Below are positions 26,728 through 36,386 of a stretch of 64,000 nt of DNA, piece after piece. Each line of letters starts with the position of its first letter. Position 1 is the stretch's first letter. The stretch lies in the NCBI RefSeq assembly GCF_000382205.1, contig NZ_KB907788.1:558001-622000 (forward strand), given 5' to 3'. Source of the stretch: Dyadobacter beijingensis DSM 21582. Lineage in GTDB: Bacteria; Bacteroidota; Bacteroidia; Cytophagales; Spirosomataceae. The position numbers and the translations under genes were made by a program. Below the pieces are notes generated by a model. It saw only the letters and a list, made by a program, of their open reading frames with translations. It ran no database searches and had not been told where the DNA came from.

Positions 26728-27698
26728 GCTATTACCTCGTTCCGTATTTTCCATTCAAACCGGGCCGAAACCGGGTGATGATCCGAAAGCGGCAAACCTT
26801 TGGCATTGGAGAATAATTGCTTTTCCAATGCATAGGCGGCCGGTTGGAGCTCGATGAACGCGCTGCTGCGGAACAGGATTTTGTCAATGGTTTCACAGGA
26901 ATCGCTAATGCCGAGAATGTCGGCCGGGGGCATGGTATCGCTGGCTTCGGGAAGCTTACGGGCGCAGCGCAAATCCACCCAGGCATCCGTCAACCCATTC
27001 TCCCTTAACAACCACCCCACATTATCCTGGCCGAAGCTGTATCGGCCGTTCAGGTCGCCCATGATGACGACGGCCTTGCCGGCGGAATGCTGCTGGATGT
27101 AGGCCGATAGCTGCTCCATGTTGCGGCGGCGGGCGAGGGCTGCACGGGGGTGGTTGTACGCATTGGCGTGGACATTATAGAAGTCGATAAAGCGGTTGCG
27201 GGCGATTTCGATGCGTGTATAGGTGAAACCCTTGGGCGTGAGGCAGTCGGCGCCGGTACAGTCGGTCCAGGCGATGCGGCGGAGGTGGGTTACGGGAAAT
27301 TTCGAGAGGGTGTTCAGGCCGTCGCCGGTCATGACAGTGCCTTTGGTAGGGGTACGGAACGGGTGGCTGTTGCCGGGGCCGTACAGATGCTGGTGGTAGC
27401 TGAAATCCTCCTGTACGTGTGCGATATCGTAGCGGTTGAGGAGCCTGCCGATGGCTGCAATGCTTTCCCTTCGCGGCGTGCCGGCGCTGCAAATGAGCTG
27501 GGGGAGGCCCGCGATGTTGTAGGTGATAACGGAAAAGCTGCCCGCACTGGCGGAGTCGCGCGGTACGATAATGGCGGGCAGGGATCTGTGCCGGAGCGGG
27601 TCTGCGGGCGGTGTGGCTTCGGAAAGAAAAAGGAGAATGAGCAGCCAGGATGCCGATTTGAAAATCCTGTTTTTGTCAAGCCATAAAATTGTCCGCAT
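26718..27698 (-). CDS. Exported endonuclease/exonuclease/phosphatase family protein
   Basis: A protein of 326 residues. An N-terminal hydrophobic stretch (SASWLLILLFLSEA) acts as signal or anchor. The EEP fold motifs appear in order: FSVITYNIAGLP, HVQEDFSYHQHL (metal-binding Glu), AVVIMGDLNGRYS (Asp/Asn), and LPLSDHHPVSARFEW (catalytic Asp-His). The family includes DNases, sphingomyelinases and inositol phosphatases. Two Cys pairs (ICSAGT..., CTGADCL) fit an oxidising periplasm. Its neighbour across the divergent gap is an alkaline phosphatase fusion, so a role in phosphate release from organic phosphates is plausible. Confidence 0.88.
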   Translation of the reverse strand: MRTILWLDKNRIFKSASWLLILLFLSEATPPADPLRHRSLPAIIVPRDSASAGSFSVITYNIAGLPQLICSAGTPRRESIAAIGRLLNRYDIAHVQEDFSYHQHLYGPGNSHPFRTPTKGTVMTGDGLNTLSKFPVTHLRRIAWTDCTGADCLTPKGFTYTRIEIARNRFIDFYNVHANAYNHPRAALARRRNMEQLSAYIQQHSAGKAVVIMGDLNGRYSFGQDNVGWLLRENGLTDAWVDLRCARKLPEASDTMPPADILGISDSCETIDKILFRSSAFIELQPAAYALEKQLFSNAKGLPLSDHHPVSARFEWKIRNEVIAYD

Positions 27699-27868
27699 AA
27701 GACGCCCGTTGGTACACCCAAAACTACCGGTGGATTGTGGCGTGGGTAATTCTAAATTGTTAAGAATAGGTTATTTTTCAGGTAGCAATGGGGCTCTCTG
27801 CACCTAATTAGCGGCTCAGTGCCTTATTTTCGCACCAGTTCTGATTTTTAACAGTGATAACCTGCCCG

Positions 27869-30529
27869 ATGACCCGTTTTTTTATTCATAGCACCTCCGT
27901 CCTGGCATGCCTGCTGACGTTCCTGCTTAACCACGCGTATGCCCAGGCCATTCCCCGGAAATCGTTCCTCGTGTGCGGCGACAGCAAGGTCCTGATCACC
28001 GATTACGCCGGCTCCAAAGACAGCATTCCGAAGATCGTCTGGCAGTGGGATGCGCACCAGGCGGCTGATCTGCCTGAGCAGTTCCGCACGAAGTTGTTCA
28101 ATACCACGGACGACTGCAAGGCCGTTCGGGGCGGTCGCCAGCTGCTCGTATCCTCATCGAGCGGAGCCGTTGCTTTGCTGAATGTAGCCAATAAAAAAGT
28201 CCTTTTCCATGCGGCCGTACCCAATGCGCATTCGGTAGAGCTCCTGCCGGGCGACCTCGTTGCCGCCGCCGCATCGGTACATGCGAATGGAAACAAGCTC
28301 ATGCTTTTTTCATTGAAGCAGCCCGGCAAACCACTGTATAGCGACAGCCTCTACTCGGCACACGGCGTGGTATGGAACGAGCAGCGCAAAAGTCTGTTCG
28401 CATTGGGTTACGATGTGTTGCGCGAATACAAGATTGTTTCCGGTAACAGCCTCAAAATGGTGGCCAAATGGACCATTCCGGGCATCGGCGGGCATGAGTT
28501 GCAGCCTGCCAATGCAGCGGGCGACCTGTTTGTGACCGAGCATCACGGCTCGTGGCTGTTCAGTCTCGCCACGCAGCAGTTTACCAAAATCAAGGATTTT
28601 CCGGATGCGGAAAATATCAAAAGCCTCGGTCGCGATGCGTCGGGCCAGTACATTTATACGATCCCCGAAGAAAGCTGGTGGACATTCCATGTGAAGTTCC
28701 ATGCGCCTGCCCGCCAATTCGCGTTCCCGGACATGCACGTGTACAAGGCCCGCTGGTTTGATAGCGGCCTGGCCGAAAACCCGCTTTCCCGGGCACATTC
28801 GCATAACGACTACATGCAGGCGGCGCCATTCACGCTGGCCTACCAGAACCAGTTCGGTTCCGTAGAGGCCGATGTGCATTTGCGTAACGACACGCTTTTT
28901 GTAGCGCACGATTCCCGGGATATCAGCGCCGACCGCACCTTCGATAAGCTGTATATGCAGCAGATTGCCAAGCAGTTTGCCAAAAACGACGGAAGCATTT
29001 ACAAGGACAAAAGCCGGGTAATGACCCTGCTTGTAGACCTGAAAACATCCTCCAAACCGACCCTCGCGGCGTTGGTGAAGGCATTGGCGCCGTATGAAAG
29101 CCTGTTGGTGCCGCAGGGTAGTGTGAAAGTAGTCGTCAGCGGCGATACGCCCGCGCCCGATCTGTTTGATCAGTACCCGGCTTATATTTTCTTCGACGGT
29201 CGCCCAGGTATCAATTACACGCCGGCACAGGCTGTGAAACTGGGTATGATCAGCCAGGATTTTCACCGCTATTCGCAATGGAACGGCAAAGGTATTCCCG
29301 TGGAGCAGGACCGCAAGGCCATTACCGAGGTCATCGCCCAGGCGCATGCGCTGGGCAAGCCGTTCCGTTTCTGGGCGAGCCCCGACAATATCAATGCCTG
29401 GAAAATCCTGATGAACCTCGGCGTGGATTATATCAATACCGACCACGTGGCCGAGCTCGGCACGTTCCTGAGCGGCCGCAAGAATGCCGAATATCAGGCC
29501 ACCGAATTTTACAAACCCTACCAGCCGACCTACAAAAACAACGACGCGATGGGAAAAGTGAAAAACATTATCCTGCTCATCGGCGACGGAATGGGCCTCG
29601 CGCAAATCTATTCCGGCTTCACGGCCAACCGCGGCGAGCTGAACCTGGGACGCTTCCTGAATATCGGTTTTTCCAAAACGGCATCCTCCGATAACTACAT
29701 TACCGATTCGGCTGCCGGCGCCACGGCATTTGCATCCGGCAACAAAACGCGTAACCGGGCCATCGGCGTGGATTCCAACCTGGTAGCGGTCCCTTCCATC
29801 ATCCGCCAGGTCAAAGCGACAGGCCGTAAAGCCGCGCTGATTTCGGCGGGTGATATTACCGACGCCACCCCGGCGGCATTCTATGCCCACCGTCCCGAGC
29901 GCAGCCAAATGGCGGAAATCGCGACGGATTACCTCAGAGAGCCGGTCGACATCCTCATCGGCGGCGGTTACAGCCATTTTGCCAAAACCAAAACAGCCGA
30001 CACGCTCAGAACACGCGGTTTCCAGGTATCCGACAATTGGGAAGACCTGTCGAAAATGAAGGCGCCGTTCGTACTCCTGGACGACAAAAACACGCGTTCC
30101 ATGCTGAATGGCCGCGGTGATTTTCTCAAAGATTCATTTCAAAAAGCCCTTCAAACGCTGCAATCGAACCCGAAAGGCTTTTTCATGATGGCCGAGGGCG
30201 CGCAGGTAGATTACGGCGGTCACGCCAATGTGGTGCCGTATGTGGTCACCGAAATGCTGGACTTCGACAAACTGGTAGGGGAGGCGCTCCGTTTCGCGGA
30301 TTCGAACGGTGAAACGCTCGTTCTCGTCACCGCCGACCACGAAACCGGCGGCCTCACGCTCCTGGACGGAAACCTGAAAACCGGGTATGTCGATGGCCAG
30401 TTCAGCACCACCGACCACACGGCCATTATGGTGCCGGTATTCGCCTACGGCCCGCATTCCCTGGATTTTCGCGGGGTATATGAGAATACCGAGATTTACC
30501 ACAAGATGAAGCGCTTGCTGGCTAAGTAA
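27869..30529 (+). CDS. Three-domain exported alkaline phosphatase (propeller-like + PLC/GDPD-like + PhoA-like)
   Basis: About 886 residues; ATG 27869 is chosen because it starts the signal peptide (FFIHSTSVLACLLTFLLNHAYAQ), though 27854 is also in frame. Residues ~30-290 form a DUF6528-like beta-propeller (FLVCGDSKVLITDYAG ... HSVELLPGDLVAAAASVHANG). Residues ~305-525 look like a PI-PLC/GDPD-type TIM barrel (SRAHSHNDYMQ, EADVHLRNDTLFVAHD). Residues ~560-886 are alkaline phosphatase (ILLIGDGMGLAQ, nucleophile Ser in TDSAAGATA near 612, TADHETGG). It may release phosphate from phosphodiesters in two steps within one chain. Confidence 0.9.
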   Translation: MTRFFIHSTSVLACLLTFLLNHAYAQAIPRKSFLVCGDSKVLITDYAGSKDSIPKIVWQWDAHQAADLPEQFRTKLFNTTDDCKAVRGGRQLLVSSSSGAVALLNVANKKVLFHAAVPNAHSVELLPGDLVAAAASVHANGNKLMLFSLKQPGKPLYSDSLYSAHGVVWNEQRKSLFALGYDVLREYKIVSGNSLKMVAKWTIPGIGGHELQPANAAGDLFVTEHHGSWLFSLATQQFTKIKDFPDAENIKSLGRDASGQYIYTIPEESWWTFHVKFHAPARQFAFPDMHVYKARWFDSGLAENPLSRAHSHNDYMQAAPFTLAYQNQFGSVEADVHLRNDTLFVAHDSRDISADRTFDKLYMQQIAKQFAKNDGSIYKDKSRVMTLLVDLKTSSKPTLAALVKALAPYESLLVPQGSVKVVVSGDTPAPDLFDQYPAYIFFDGRPGINYTPAQAVKLGMISQDFHRYSQWNGKGIPVEQDRKAITEVIAQAHALGKPFRFWASPDNINAWKILMNLGVDYINTDHVAELGTFLSGRKNAEYQATEFYKPYQPTYKNNDAMGKVKNIILLIGDGMGLAQIYSGFTANRGELNLGRFLNIGFSKTASSDNYITDSAAGATAFASGNKTRNRAIGVDSNLVAVPSIIRQVKATGRKAALISAGDITDATPAAFYAHRPERSQMAEIATDYLREPVDILIGGGYSHFAKTKTADTLRTRGFQVSDNWEDLSKMKAPFVLLDDKNTRSMLNGRGDFLKDSFQKALQTLQSNPKGFFMMAEGAQVDYGGHANVVPYVVTEMLDFDKLVGEALRFADSNGETLVLVTADHETGGLTLLDGNLKTGYVDGQFSTTDHTAIMVPVFAYGPHSLDFRGVYENTEIYHKMKRLLAK

Positions 30530-30540
30530 GATGCAGTAAC

Positions 30541-30563
30541 GGTGCGAAGCGAAACTTCGCACC
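30541..30563 (+). terminator. Hairpin after the phosphatase gene
   Basis: A perfect 9-bp stem GGTGCGAAG / CTTCGCACC with a 5-nt loop lies 12 nt past the stop. The following sequence is pyrimidine-rich but not a pure T-run, so termination may be partial. Confidence 0.55.
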
Positions 30564-30627
30564 ATCCTCCCTTCCTTCCTTTTCAATATTTTATACCCAT
30601 ATTCTCCTATTCAATCCCTTTTGCTAT

Positions 30628-30635
30628 TACATTTG
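30628..30635 (+). promoter_or_regulatory. Promoter -7 element (TACATTTG)
   Basis: A full match to TAnnTTTG, 21 nt before the TTG start of the sigma factor gene at 30657. No matching -33 TTTG was found. Confidence 0.5.
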
Positions 30636-30656
30636 TAGGAATCTCATGGTATTCCC

Positions 30657-31250
30657 TTGAAAATAGACGCGTTACATAACGAAGCGGAGTTGCTGACTGA
30701 AATCGCGGCGGGCGGCGAGAAGGCGTTTGCTACCCTGTTTCATTGGTACCGCGACAAGGTGTATTCCGCCGCATTCCGGCTCACGCATTCCACTTTTCTG
30801 GCCGAGGAGGTTGTTCAGGACATTTTTTTGAAGCTTTGGGTCAAAAGGGAGACGCTGCTCGAAATCGTGGGTTTCGAGGATTACCTGTTTATCATGACCC
30901 GCAATCACGTTTTTTCTACCCTCAAACGCATGGCGCGCCAGCAGCAGCTCGTCGACGACCTGCAACTGGAACTTCCCGTGGGCGAAAACACGACCTACAA
31001 CCGCATTATCGACCTGGAAATCGAAGAAATCGTGCATCAGGCGGTAGAGCTGCTTCCGGCCCAGCAAAAGCAGATTTACCTGATGAGCAGGGAGCAGGAA
31101 TTGAAGCGGGACGAGATCGCGAAAAAGCTGCGTATCTCTTCGGAAACAGTCAAAACCCACCTCGCACGCGCATTGCGACACATCCGCGCGTACAGCAAAT
31201 TGAAGCTCGAAATCGCAATCTCCTGGGTGTTGTTTTTCTTGGTAAATTAA
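30657..31250 (+). CDS. ECF sigma factor (FecI-like, Bacteroides expansion type)
   Basis: A protein of 197 residues. Region 2: FATLFHWYRDKVYSAAFRLTHSTFLAEEVVQDIFLKLW. Region 4: AVELLPAQQKQIYLMSREQELKRDEIAKKLRISSETVKTHLARALRHIR. A hydrophobic C-terminal tail (ISWVLFFLVN) is common in this group. The start is a TTG at 30657; the ATG at 30646 is out of frame. It heads the relay sigma factor, FecR, SusC with STN, SusD, and should be released when SusC binds its ligand. Confidence 0.9.
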   Translation: MKIDALHNEAELLTEIAAGGEKAFATLFHWYRDKVYSAAFRLTHSTFLAEEVVQDIFLKLWVKRETLLEIVGFEDYLFIMTRNHVFSTLKRMARQQQLVDDLQLELPVGENTTYNRIIDLEIEEIVHQAVELLPAQQKQIYLMSREQELKRDEIAKKLRISSETVKTHLARALRHIRAYSKLKLEIAISWVLFFLVN

Positions 31251-31344
31251 TTTTTAAACTTTTTTTTATCTCATTGTCCCCCATAGCCGTCCGACGGAAG
31301 TCTTTACGGGTGCAGGGCGGTAAAGGCCGTCCGTAATCCTGACT

Positions 31345-32604
31345 ATGATGCGAAACCGACGCCTGGACGACTTGTTTTTCCGGTATTGCGAAAAAAAAAT
31401 CACCGACGAGGAGCGGGAGGAACTGATGGCCATGCTGCTGTCGGACGATCACCGTGAGCAACTCAACGGGCTGATCGACCAGTTTGTACGCCGCGACGGC
31501 GCAGACCATACCATGCCCGATGAAACGGCCGAGGACATTCTCAGCTCCATATTTTCGGCCACCGGCCGGGGAACTTCGGAAGGTAGTGCAGGCCATTTGG
31601 CTGAACCGGAACCCGATACGGAGCCCGACGAAACACGCACGCGGCCAATGTGGCTGTTCAAGCTGGCAGCGGCTTCCGTGGCGCTCATGCTCGTTTACGG
31701 CGGCTATCGCTGGCTGAACCGCGCGCCTGAAACGCAACCGGTGGTGGCTTCGCAAAGCGTTTATGGCGACGATGCCCCGGCAGGCGGCAACAAGGCCAGC
31801 CTCACGCTAGCCGACGGCCGGACCTACGATTTGAATACCATCACCGAAGGCAACCTGTCGGTACAGCCCGGGACGACGATCGACAAGTCGAAAGGGGAGG
31901 TGACCTATGGGCTAAATGCCGCTAACGCAGGTGCTGTGGCCTATAATGTGCTGAGGACGCCGTTGGGCGGCCAGTACAAGATCGTCCTGCCCGACGGCTC
32001 GAAGGCGTGGCTGAATGCCGGTTCCAGTTTGAAATACCCTACTGCATTTACAGGCAAGCACCGCGATGTGGAAATGACGGGAGAAGTTTATTTTGAAATA
32101 GAACCCGACAAAAAAAGGCCGTTCCTCGTGCGCGTGACCGACCGGAACGGGAAAGGAAAGGATATGGAGATCACCGTGTTAGGAACACATTTCAATATCA
32201 GCTCCTATGGTGACGAGCCTACTATGCAGACAACGCTGCTGGAAGGCTCGGTAAGGGTGGAAAAAGACGCGGTGACCAGGGTGCTCACGCCCGGCCAGCA
32301 GGCGCGGGTAGCCACCGGCGGGGCTGCGCGGGAGATTGCCGTCAAAACGGTGGATACGGAAAGCGTGGTGGCCTGGAAAGAGGGCCGTTTCGAGTTCAAT
32401 GGCAATATCCGGGAGATTATGCGGCAGATTTCGCGCTGGTATGATCTCGATGTGAAATACGAAGGAAATGTGGAGCGAAAATCTTTTGCCGGGACCATCT
32501 CGCGCAAGAACAACGTGTCGGAAGTGCTTAAAATGCTCGAAATGACGGGCGGCATCCAGTTCCGGATCGATGACAGGAAAATAACCGTGAAAAATACCGA
32601 TTGA
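31345..32604 (+). CDS. FecR-family anti-sigma factor
   Basis: A protein of 419 residues. Residues 1-100 are cytoplasmic (LDDLFFRYCEKKITDEEREELMAMLLSDDH). One TM segment lies at about 108-126 (LFKLAAASVALMLVYGGY). The FecR domain lies at about 200-295 (RTPLGGQYKIVLPDGSKAWLNAGSSLKYP, GEVYFEIEPDKKRPFLV). A C-terminal DUF4974-type domain lies at about 345-419 (FNGNIREIMRQISRWYDLDVKY ... ITVKN), which contacts the STN domain. It holds the upstream sigma factor at the membrane until signalled by the downstream SusC. Confidence 0.93.
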   Translation: MMRNRRLDDLFFRYCEKKITDEEREELMAMLLSDDHREQLNGLIDQFVRRDGADHTMPDETAEDILSSIFSATGRGTSEGSAGHLAEPEPDTEPDETRTRPMWLFKLAAASVALMLVYGGYRWLNRAPETQPVVASQSVYGDDAPAGGNKASLTLADGRTYDLNTITEGNLSVQPGTTIDKSKGEVTYGLNAANAGAVAYNVLRTPLGGQYKIVLPDGSKAWLNAGSSLKYPTAFTGKHRDVEMTGEVYFEIEPDKKRPFLVRVTDRNGKGKDMEITVLGTHFNISSYGDEPTMQTTLLEGSVRVEKDAVTRVLTPGQQARVATGGAAREIAVKTVDTESVVAWKEGRFEFNGNIREIMRQISRWYDLDVKYEGNVERKSFAGTISRKNNVSEVLKMLEMTGGIQFRIDDRKITVKNTD

Positions 32605-32781
32605 ACACCTTCAACTTAACCCTGAAAACGAAATGAACCCCCTGAATTCTTCCTGAACGGCATTTGGAAAGGGTTATCGGGAAAAAAGACCGGATGCGTT
32701 GCGACCGCACCCGGCCCGACCTGATTAATCCTGAGATCATTGGACAACGATACATTCACTTTTAACCAAGCATACAAAACT

Positions 32782-35700
32782 ATGAAATTTGTATACAAGG
32801 GCAAAACTGTCCTGTGGAGAGCGTATATACTAATGCGTTCTCTATGGCAGGCATATGCCGCAAAACACCGACCCGACTTTGGTAAAGTCCTCCTGGCAAT
32901 GAAATTAACTGTGTTGATATTCCTGATTGGTACGTTGCAGGTGCTGGCCGAAGACACTTTCGCCCAGCAGGTATCACTCAAAAAGAAGGATGCAACGTTA
33001 CTGGAAGTGCTCAAAACCGTGCGGAAGCAGACGGGCTATGTCTTCATTTGCGACCTGGAAATGCTCGATCAGGCGGAGAAGGTCAATATTAATGTGACGA
33101 ATGCCCCTTTGAAAGAAGTGCTGGACGCCTGTTTTGCCGGGCAGCCATTGACCTACAACATTGTAGATAAGACGATTATCGTCCGGAAAAAGCGGGAGCC
33201 GGTCCGGAAGCCCAGGGAGCAAGCCAGCCTGAAAGAACCATTCTCGTTCGCGTCCGACCCCGTGCTGAAAGAACGCATGACGGAGCTGATGCGCAAGAAG
33301 GTGGATCTGCAAACGATCTTCGATATCAGCGTCACCGGGAAAGTCAGCGACGAGAAAGGCGAGCCGCTCGCAGGCGTGAACGTGATCCAGAAGGGCACCC
33401 AGCGCGGCACATCCACGAACGAACAGGGTATTTTCAATATCGATATTACGGACGCCGATGCCGTGCTGACCTTCTCTTTCGTGGGTTTTATGTCCCAGGA
33501 AGTGATCGTAGGCCGCAGGAGCCAGATCGACGTGACGCTGAAAGTCGACAACAAGGCTTTGGAAGAAGTGGTGGTAGTGGGCTATGGTACGCAAAAACGG
33601 TCGGACCTGACGGGCTCGGTATCGTCGGTGAAATCGGAGGAGATCAAAAACCTGCCTGTGCGTAGCGTCAACGAGGCATTGCAGGGCCGCGCGGCGGGTG
33701 TGCAGGTGACCCGGAACGACGGTGCGCCGGGCGGCTCGTCGGACATTGTGATCCGGGGCGTAGGCTCGATCGGCGGAATGGCACCGCTCTACATTGTGGA
33801 CGGGATCAGGATGTCGGCCGGCAACAATTTCAACTTGCAGGATGTGGAATCCATTGAAATACTGAAAGATGCCAGTGCCGCCGCGATCTACGGCGCGCAG
33901 GCTGCGGGCGGCGTGGTGCTCGTCACCACCAAGCGAGGCGTGGCCGGTTCCGACAAGATGAACATCAATTTCAATGCCTACTACGGCGCCCGTAAGCCGC
34001 TGAATTTGTACAGCATGCTCAACACGCCGGATTATATCAAGGCGAAAGCGGCTTCCGGCGTCAATACCAGCGGCTGGGGCGACCCGAATACGCTGCCCGA
34101 CAATGATTGGGTAGACCAGATTTACCGCACCGGCAGCGACCAGAGCTATTCGCTATCGCTCTCCGGCGCGACGGCCAAGACCAATTATTACCTCTCGGCC
34201 AACTACCAGCGTGAGGGCGGTACCATCATCGACAACTGGTTCGAACGTTACGGTATTCGTTCCAATGCCGATTTCAAGATCAACAACCGCCTGAAAGTGG
34301 GGGAGACGCTCTACGGATGGAGCACCCGCAACAATCCCGTGCAAACGAGCACATTCCCGTTCCGTTCCGCGCCTGTGATCCCCGTTTACGACCCTACTAA
34401 TCCCGTGGGCGGCTGGGCCAAGACGGGTACGTTCTTCACCGGTCCGAACCTGGTGGCGAACGAGCTCATTAACCATGCCAAAAACAACCAGTACGCATTG
34501 GAGGGCAATGTGTACCTCGACTGGGAGATTATCAAAGGCCTGAACTTCCGCTCTACGTTCGGGGCGTCTATTTACGCTTTGAACAACTATAAGTTTACCG
34601 AAGCCTATGATTTTGGTACCCTTAAAAACGTGAATGCATTCCTGAGCCGCGATCAGAACAACTCCCGGAATTTCACCGGCAACTTCGTGCTCACCTACGG
34701 CCGTACATTCGGCCGCCACGAGGTGAAGGCAATGGTCGGTTACGAGGCGTACCAGTCGAACCTGAGCAATTTACACGGCGAGGCGCAGGGCTTCCAGGTG
34801 ATCACCTATAACCTGGGCATGACCACCAACCCGAGCACTTACCGGGCCAGCGGCGGCGAGTTCCCCCAAACGAGGCTGCTTTCGCAGTTTGGGCGGATCA
34901 ACTATACTTTTGCCGACAAATACCTTTTCACCGCCAACGTCCGCCGCGACGGCTCCGACCGCTTTGGTCCGGCCAACAAATGGGGTGTATTCCCTTCGTT
35001 CTCCGTAGGCTGGAAAATGAGCGAGGAGGCATTTGTAAGGGATAATTTTTCACAAATATCCAATTTGAAGCTCCGCGCGAGCTATGGTAAACTGGGCAGT
35101 ACGAGCAGCATCCCGCAATACACCTACCAGGCGTCGTTCGGCGGCACAGGCGGTACCAATATCCTCGGCCTGCCCAACGGCGACCGTTCCAAAGGCTATG
35201 CATTGACGGCCCAGCTGCCCAACCAGAATATCAAATGGGAGCAGGTGAACCAGACGGACATCGGTCTGGACATTGGTTTGTTCAAAAACGCATTGAATAT
35301 CACAGCCGACTGGTACTCGCGCCAGACGCAGGATATGATTTACCAGGTGCCCGTGCCGGTTTCGGCGGGTTTCTACGGCACGAGCGGAGTGTATACCAAC
35401 ATCGGCCAGATGAGCAACAAGGGAATCGAACTCGCGGTGGATTACCGGGGTAAGGTGAAAGATTTTACCTATTCGGTGAGCGCCAATGCGGCATTCAACA
35501 AAAACCTTGTGAAGCAGCTGAGCGGTACCAACAACAACCCGATCAACGACGGCGCGGCAGGCGACTACCTCGAAAGTACCGTCACGCGCACGCAGGCGGG
35601 CAAGCCGCTGAGCCAGTTCTATGGCTACATTGTCGAAGGCATTTTCCAGAGCGACGCGGACGTGGCCGCCTTGAACCAGCGTGCGCAGGAAGCCGCGTCG

Positions 35701-36363
35701 GCTGCGGGTAAGCCTACAACCGGCGTGTTCTTCCAGAACGCAGGCACCGGCGCGGGTGACCTTAAATTCCGCGATGTGAACGGCGACGGACGCATCACCA
35801 TCGACGACAAAACCTACATCGGGAACCCGTGGCCGAAGATCACGTACGGGTTTTCGCTGAACCTGGGCTGGAAAGGCATCGATTTGCAGGCGATGTTCCA
35901 GGGTGTGCAGGGCGTGGATGTTTTTAATGGAAATAAGTACTATACCCAGTTTTTCGTAGGGGATTACAACACCACCAACGACATATTCAAGACCTCGTTT
36001 TTCAATGGAAACGGCCTGACCGACCAGCCGCGTGTGGGTACCAAAGACGCTTCGGGAAATTATGTACGCGATCCGAACTCGAACTACACCCGTATTTCGT
36101 CATTCGTCGTGGAGAATGGCTCGTTCCTGAAACTGCGCAACCTGCAAGTGGGCTATACACTGCCGTCGGCATTGGTGAAGCAATGGAAAATGAGCGGGTT
36201 GCGGATCTATTTCCAGGCCCAGAACCTGCTGACATTCACTGGCTATTCAGGCCTCGACCCCGAGGTGCTGGGCCGCAACGGCACCACGGCGCGCGGGCTT
36301 GACACGATTTACTCGTACCCGCGCACGAGACTGGTTTCCATGGGTATCGATCTGAATTTCTAA
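32782..36363 (+). CDS. SusC-like TonB-dependent transducer with STN domain
   Basis: About 1193 residues. ATG 32782 is chosen; the longer frame needs TTG at 32740. The N-terminus is long, then a signal segment (LTVLIFLIGTLQVLAEDTFAQQ). The STN signalling domain covers about residues 75-140 (LEVLKTVRKQTGYVFICDLEML, NAPLKEVLDACF). A carboxypeptidase-D-like domain (VTGKVSDEKGEPLAGVNVIQ), EEVVVVGYGTQKRSDLTGS, plug and barrel follow. It imports a ligand and, through STN, reports its presence to the FecR encoded just upstream. SusD follows 23 nt later. Confidence 0.94.
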   Translation: MKFVYKGKTVLWRAYILMRSLWQAYAAKHRPDFGKVLLAMKLTVLIFLIGTLQVLAEDTFAQQVSLKKKDATLLEVLKTVRKQTGYVFICDLEMLDQAEKVNINVTNAPLKEVLDACFAGQPLTYNIVDKTIIVRKKREPVRKPREQASLKEPFSFASDPVLKERMTELMRKKVDLQTIFDISVTGKVSDEKGEPLAGVNVIQKGTQRGTSTNEQGIFNIDITDADAVLTFSFVGFMSQEVIVGRRSQIDVTLKVDNKALEEVVVVGYGTQKRSDLTGSVSSVKSEEIKNLPVRSVNEALQGRAAGVQVTRNDGAPGGSSDIVIRGVGSIGGMAPLYIVDGIRMSAGNNFNLQDVESIEILKDASAAAIYGAQAAGGVVLVTTKRGVAGSDKMNINFNAYYGARKPLNLYSMLNTPDYIKAKAASGVNTSGWGDPNTLPDNDWVDQIYRTGSDQSYSLSLSGATAKTNYYLSANYQREGGTIIDNWFERYGIRSNADFKINNRLKVGETLYGWSTRNNPVQTSTFPFRSAPVIPVYDPTNPVGGWAKTGTFFTGPNLVANELINHAKNNQYALEGNVYLDWEIIKGLNFRSTFGASIYALNNYKFTEAYDFGTLKNVNAFLSRDQNNSRNFTGNFVLTYGRTFGRHEVKAMVGYEAYQSNLSNLHGEAQGFQVITYNLGMTTNPSTYRASGGEFPQTRLLSQFGRINYTFADKYLFTANVRRDGSDRFGPANKWGVFPSFSVGWKMSEEAFVRDNFSQISNLKLRASYGKLGSTSSIPQYTYQASFGGTGGTNILGLPNGDRSKGYALTAQLPNQNIKWEQVNQTDIGLDIGLFKNALNITADWYSRQTQDMIYQVPVPVSAGFYGTSGVYTNIGQMSNKGIELAVDYRGKVKDFTYSVSANAAFNKNLVKQLSGTNNNPINDGAAGDYLESTVTRTQAGKPLSQFYGYIVEGIFQSDADVAALNQRAQEAASAAGKPTTGVFFQNAGTGAGDLKFRDVNGDGRITIDDKTYIGNPWPKITYGFSLNLGWKGIDLQAMFQGVQGVDVFNGNKYYTQFFVGDYNTTNDIFKTSFFNGNGLTDQPRVGTKDASGNYVRDPNSNYTRISSFVVENGSFLKLRNLQVGYTLPSALVKQWKMSGLRIYFQAQNLLTFTGYSGLDPEVLGRNGTTARGLDTIYSYPRTRLVSMGIDLNF

Positions 36364-36386
36364 CCGATTTAACAGCTAGTACAGCT

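Noticed and set aside
28310..29977. Minus-strand open frame of 555 codons
   Set aside because: It is the shadow of the alkaline phosphatase fusion gene.
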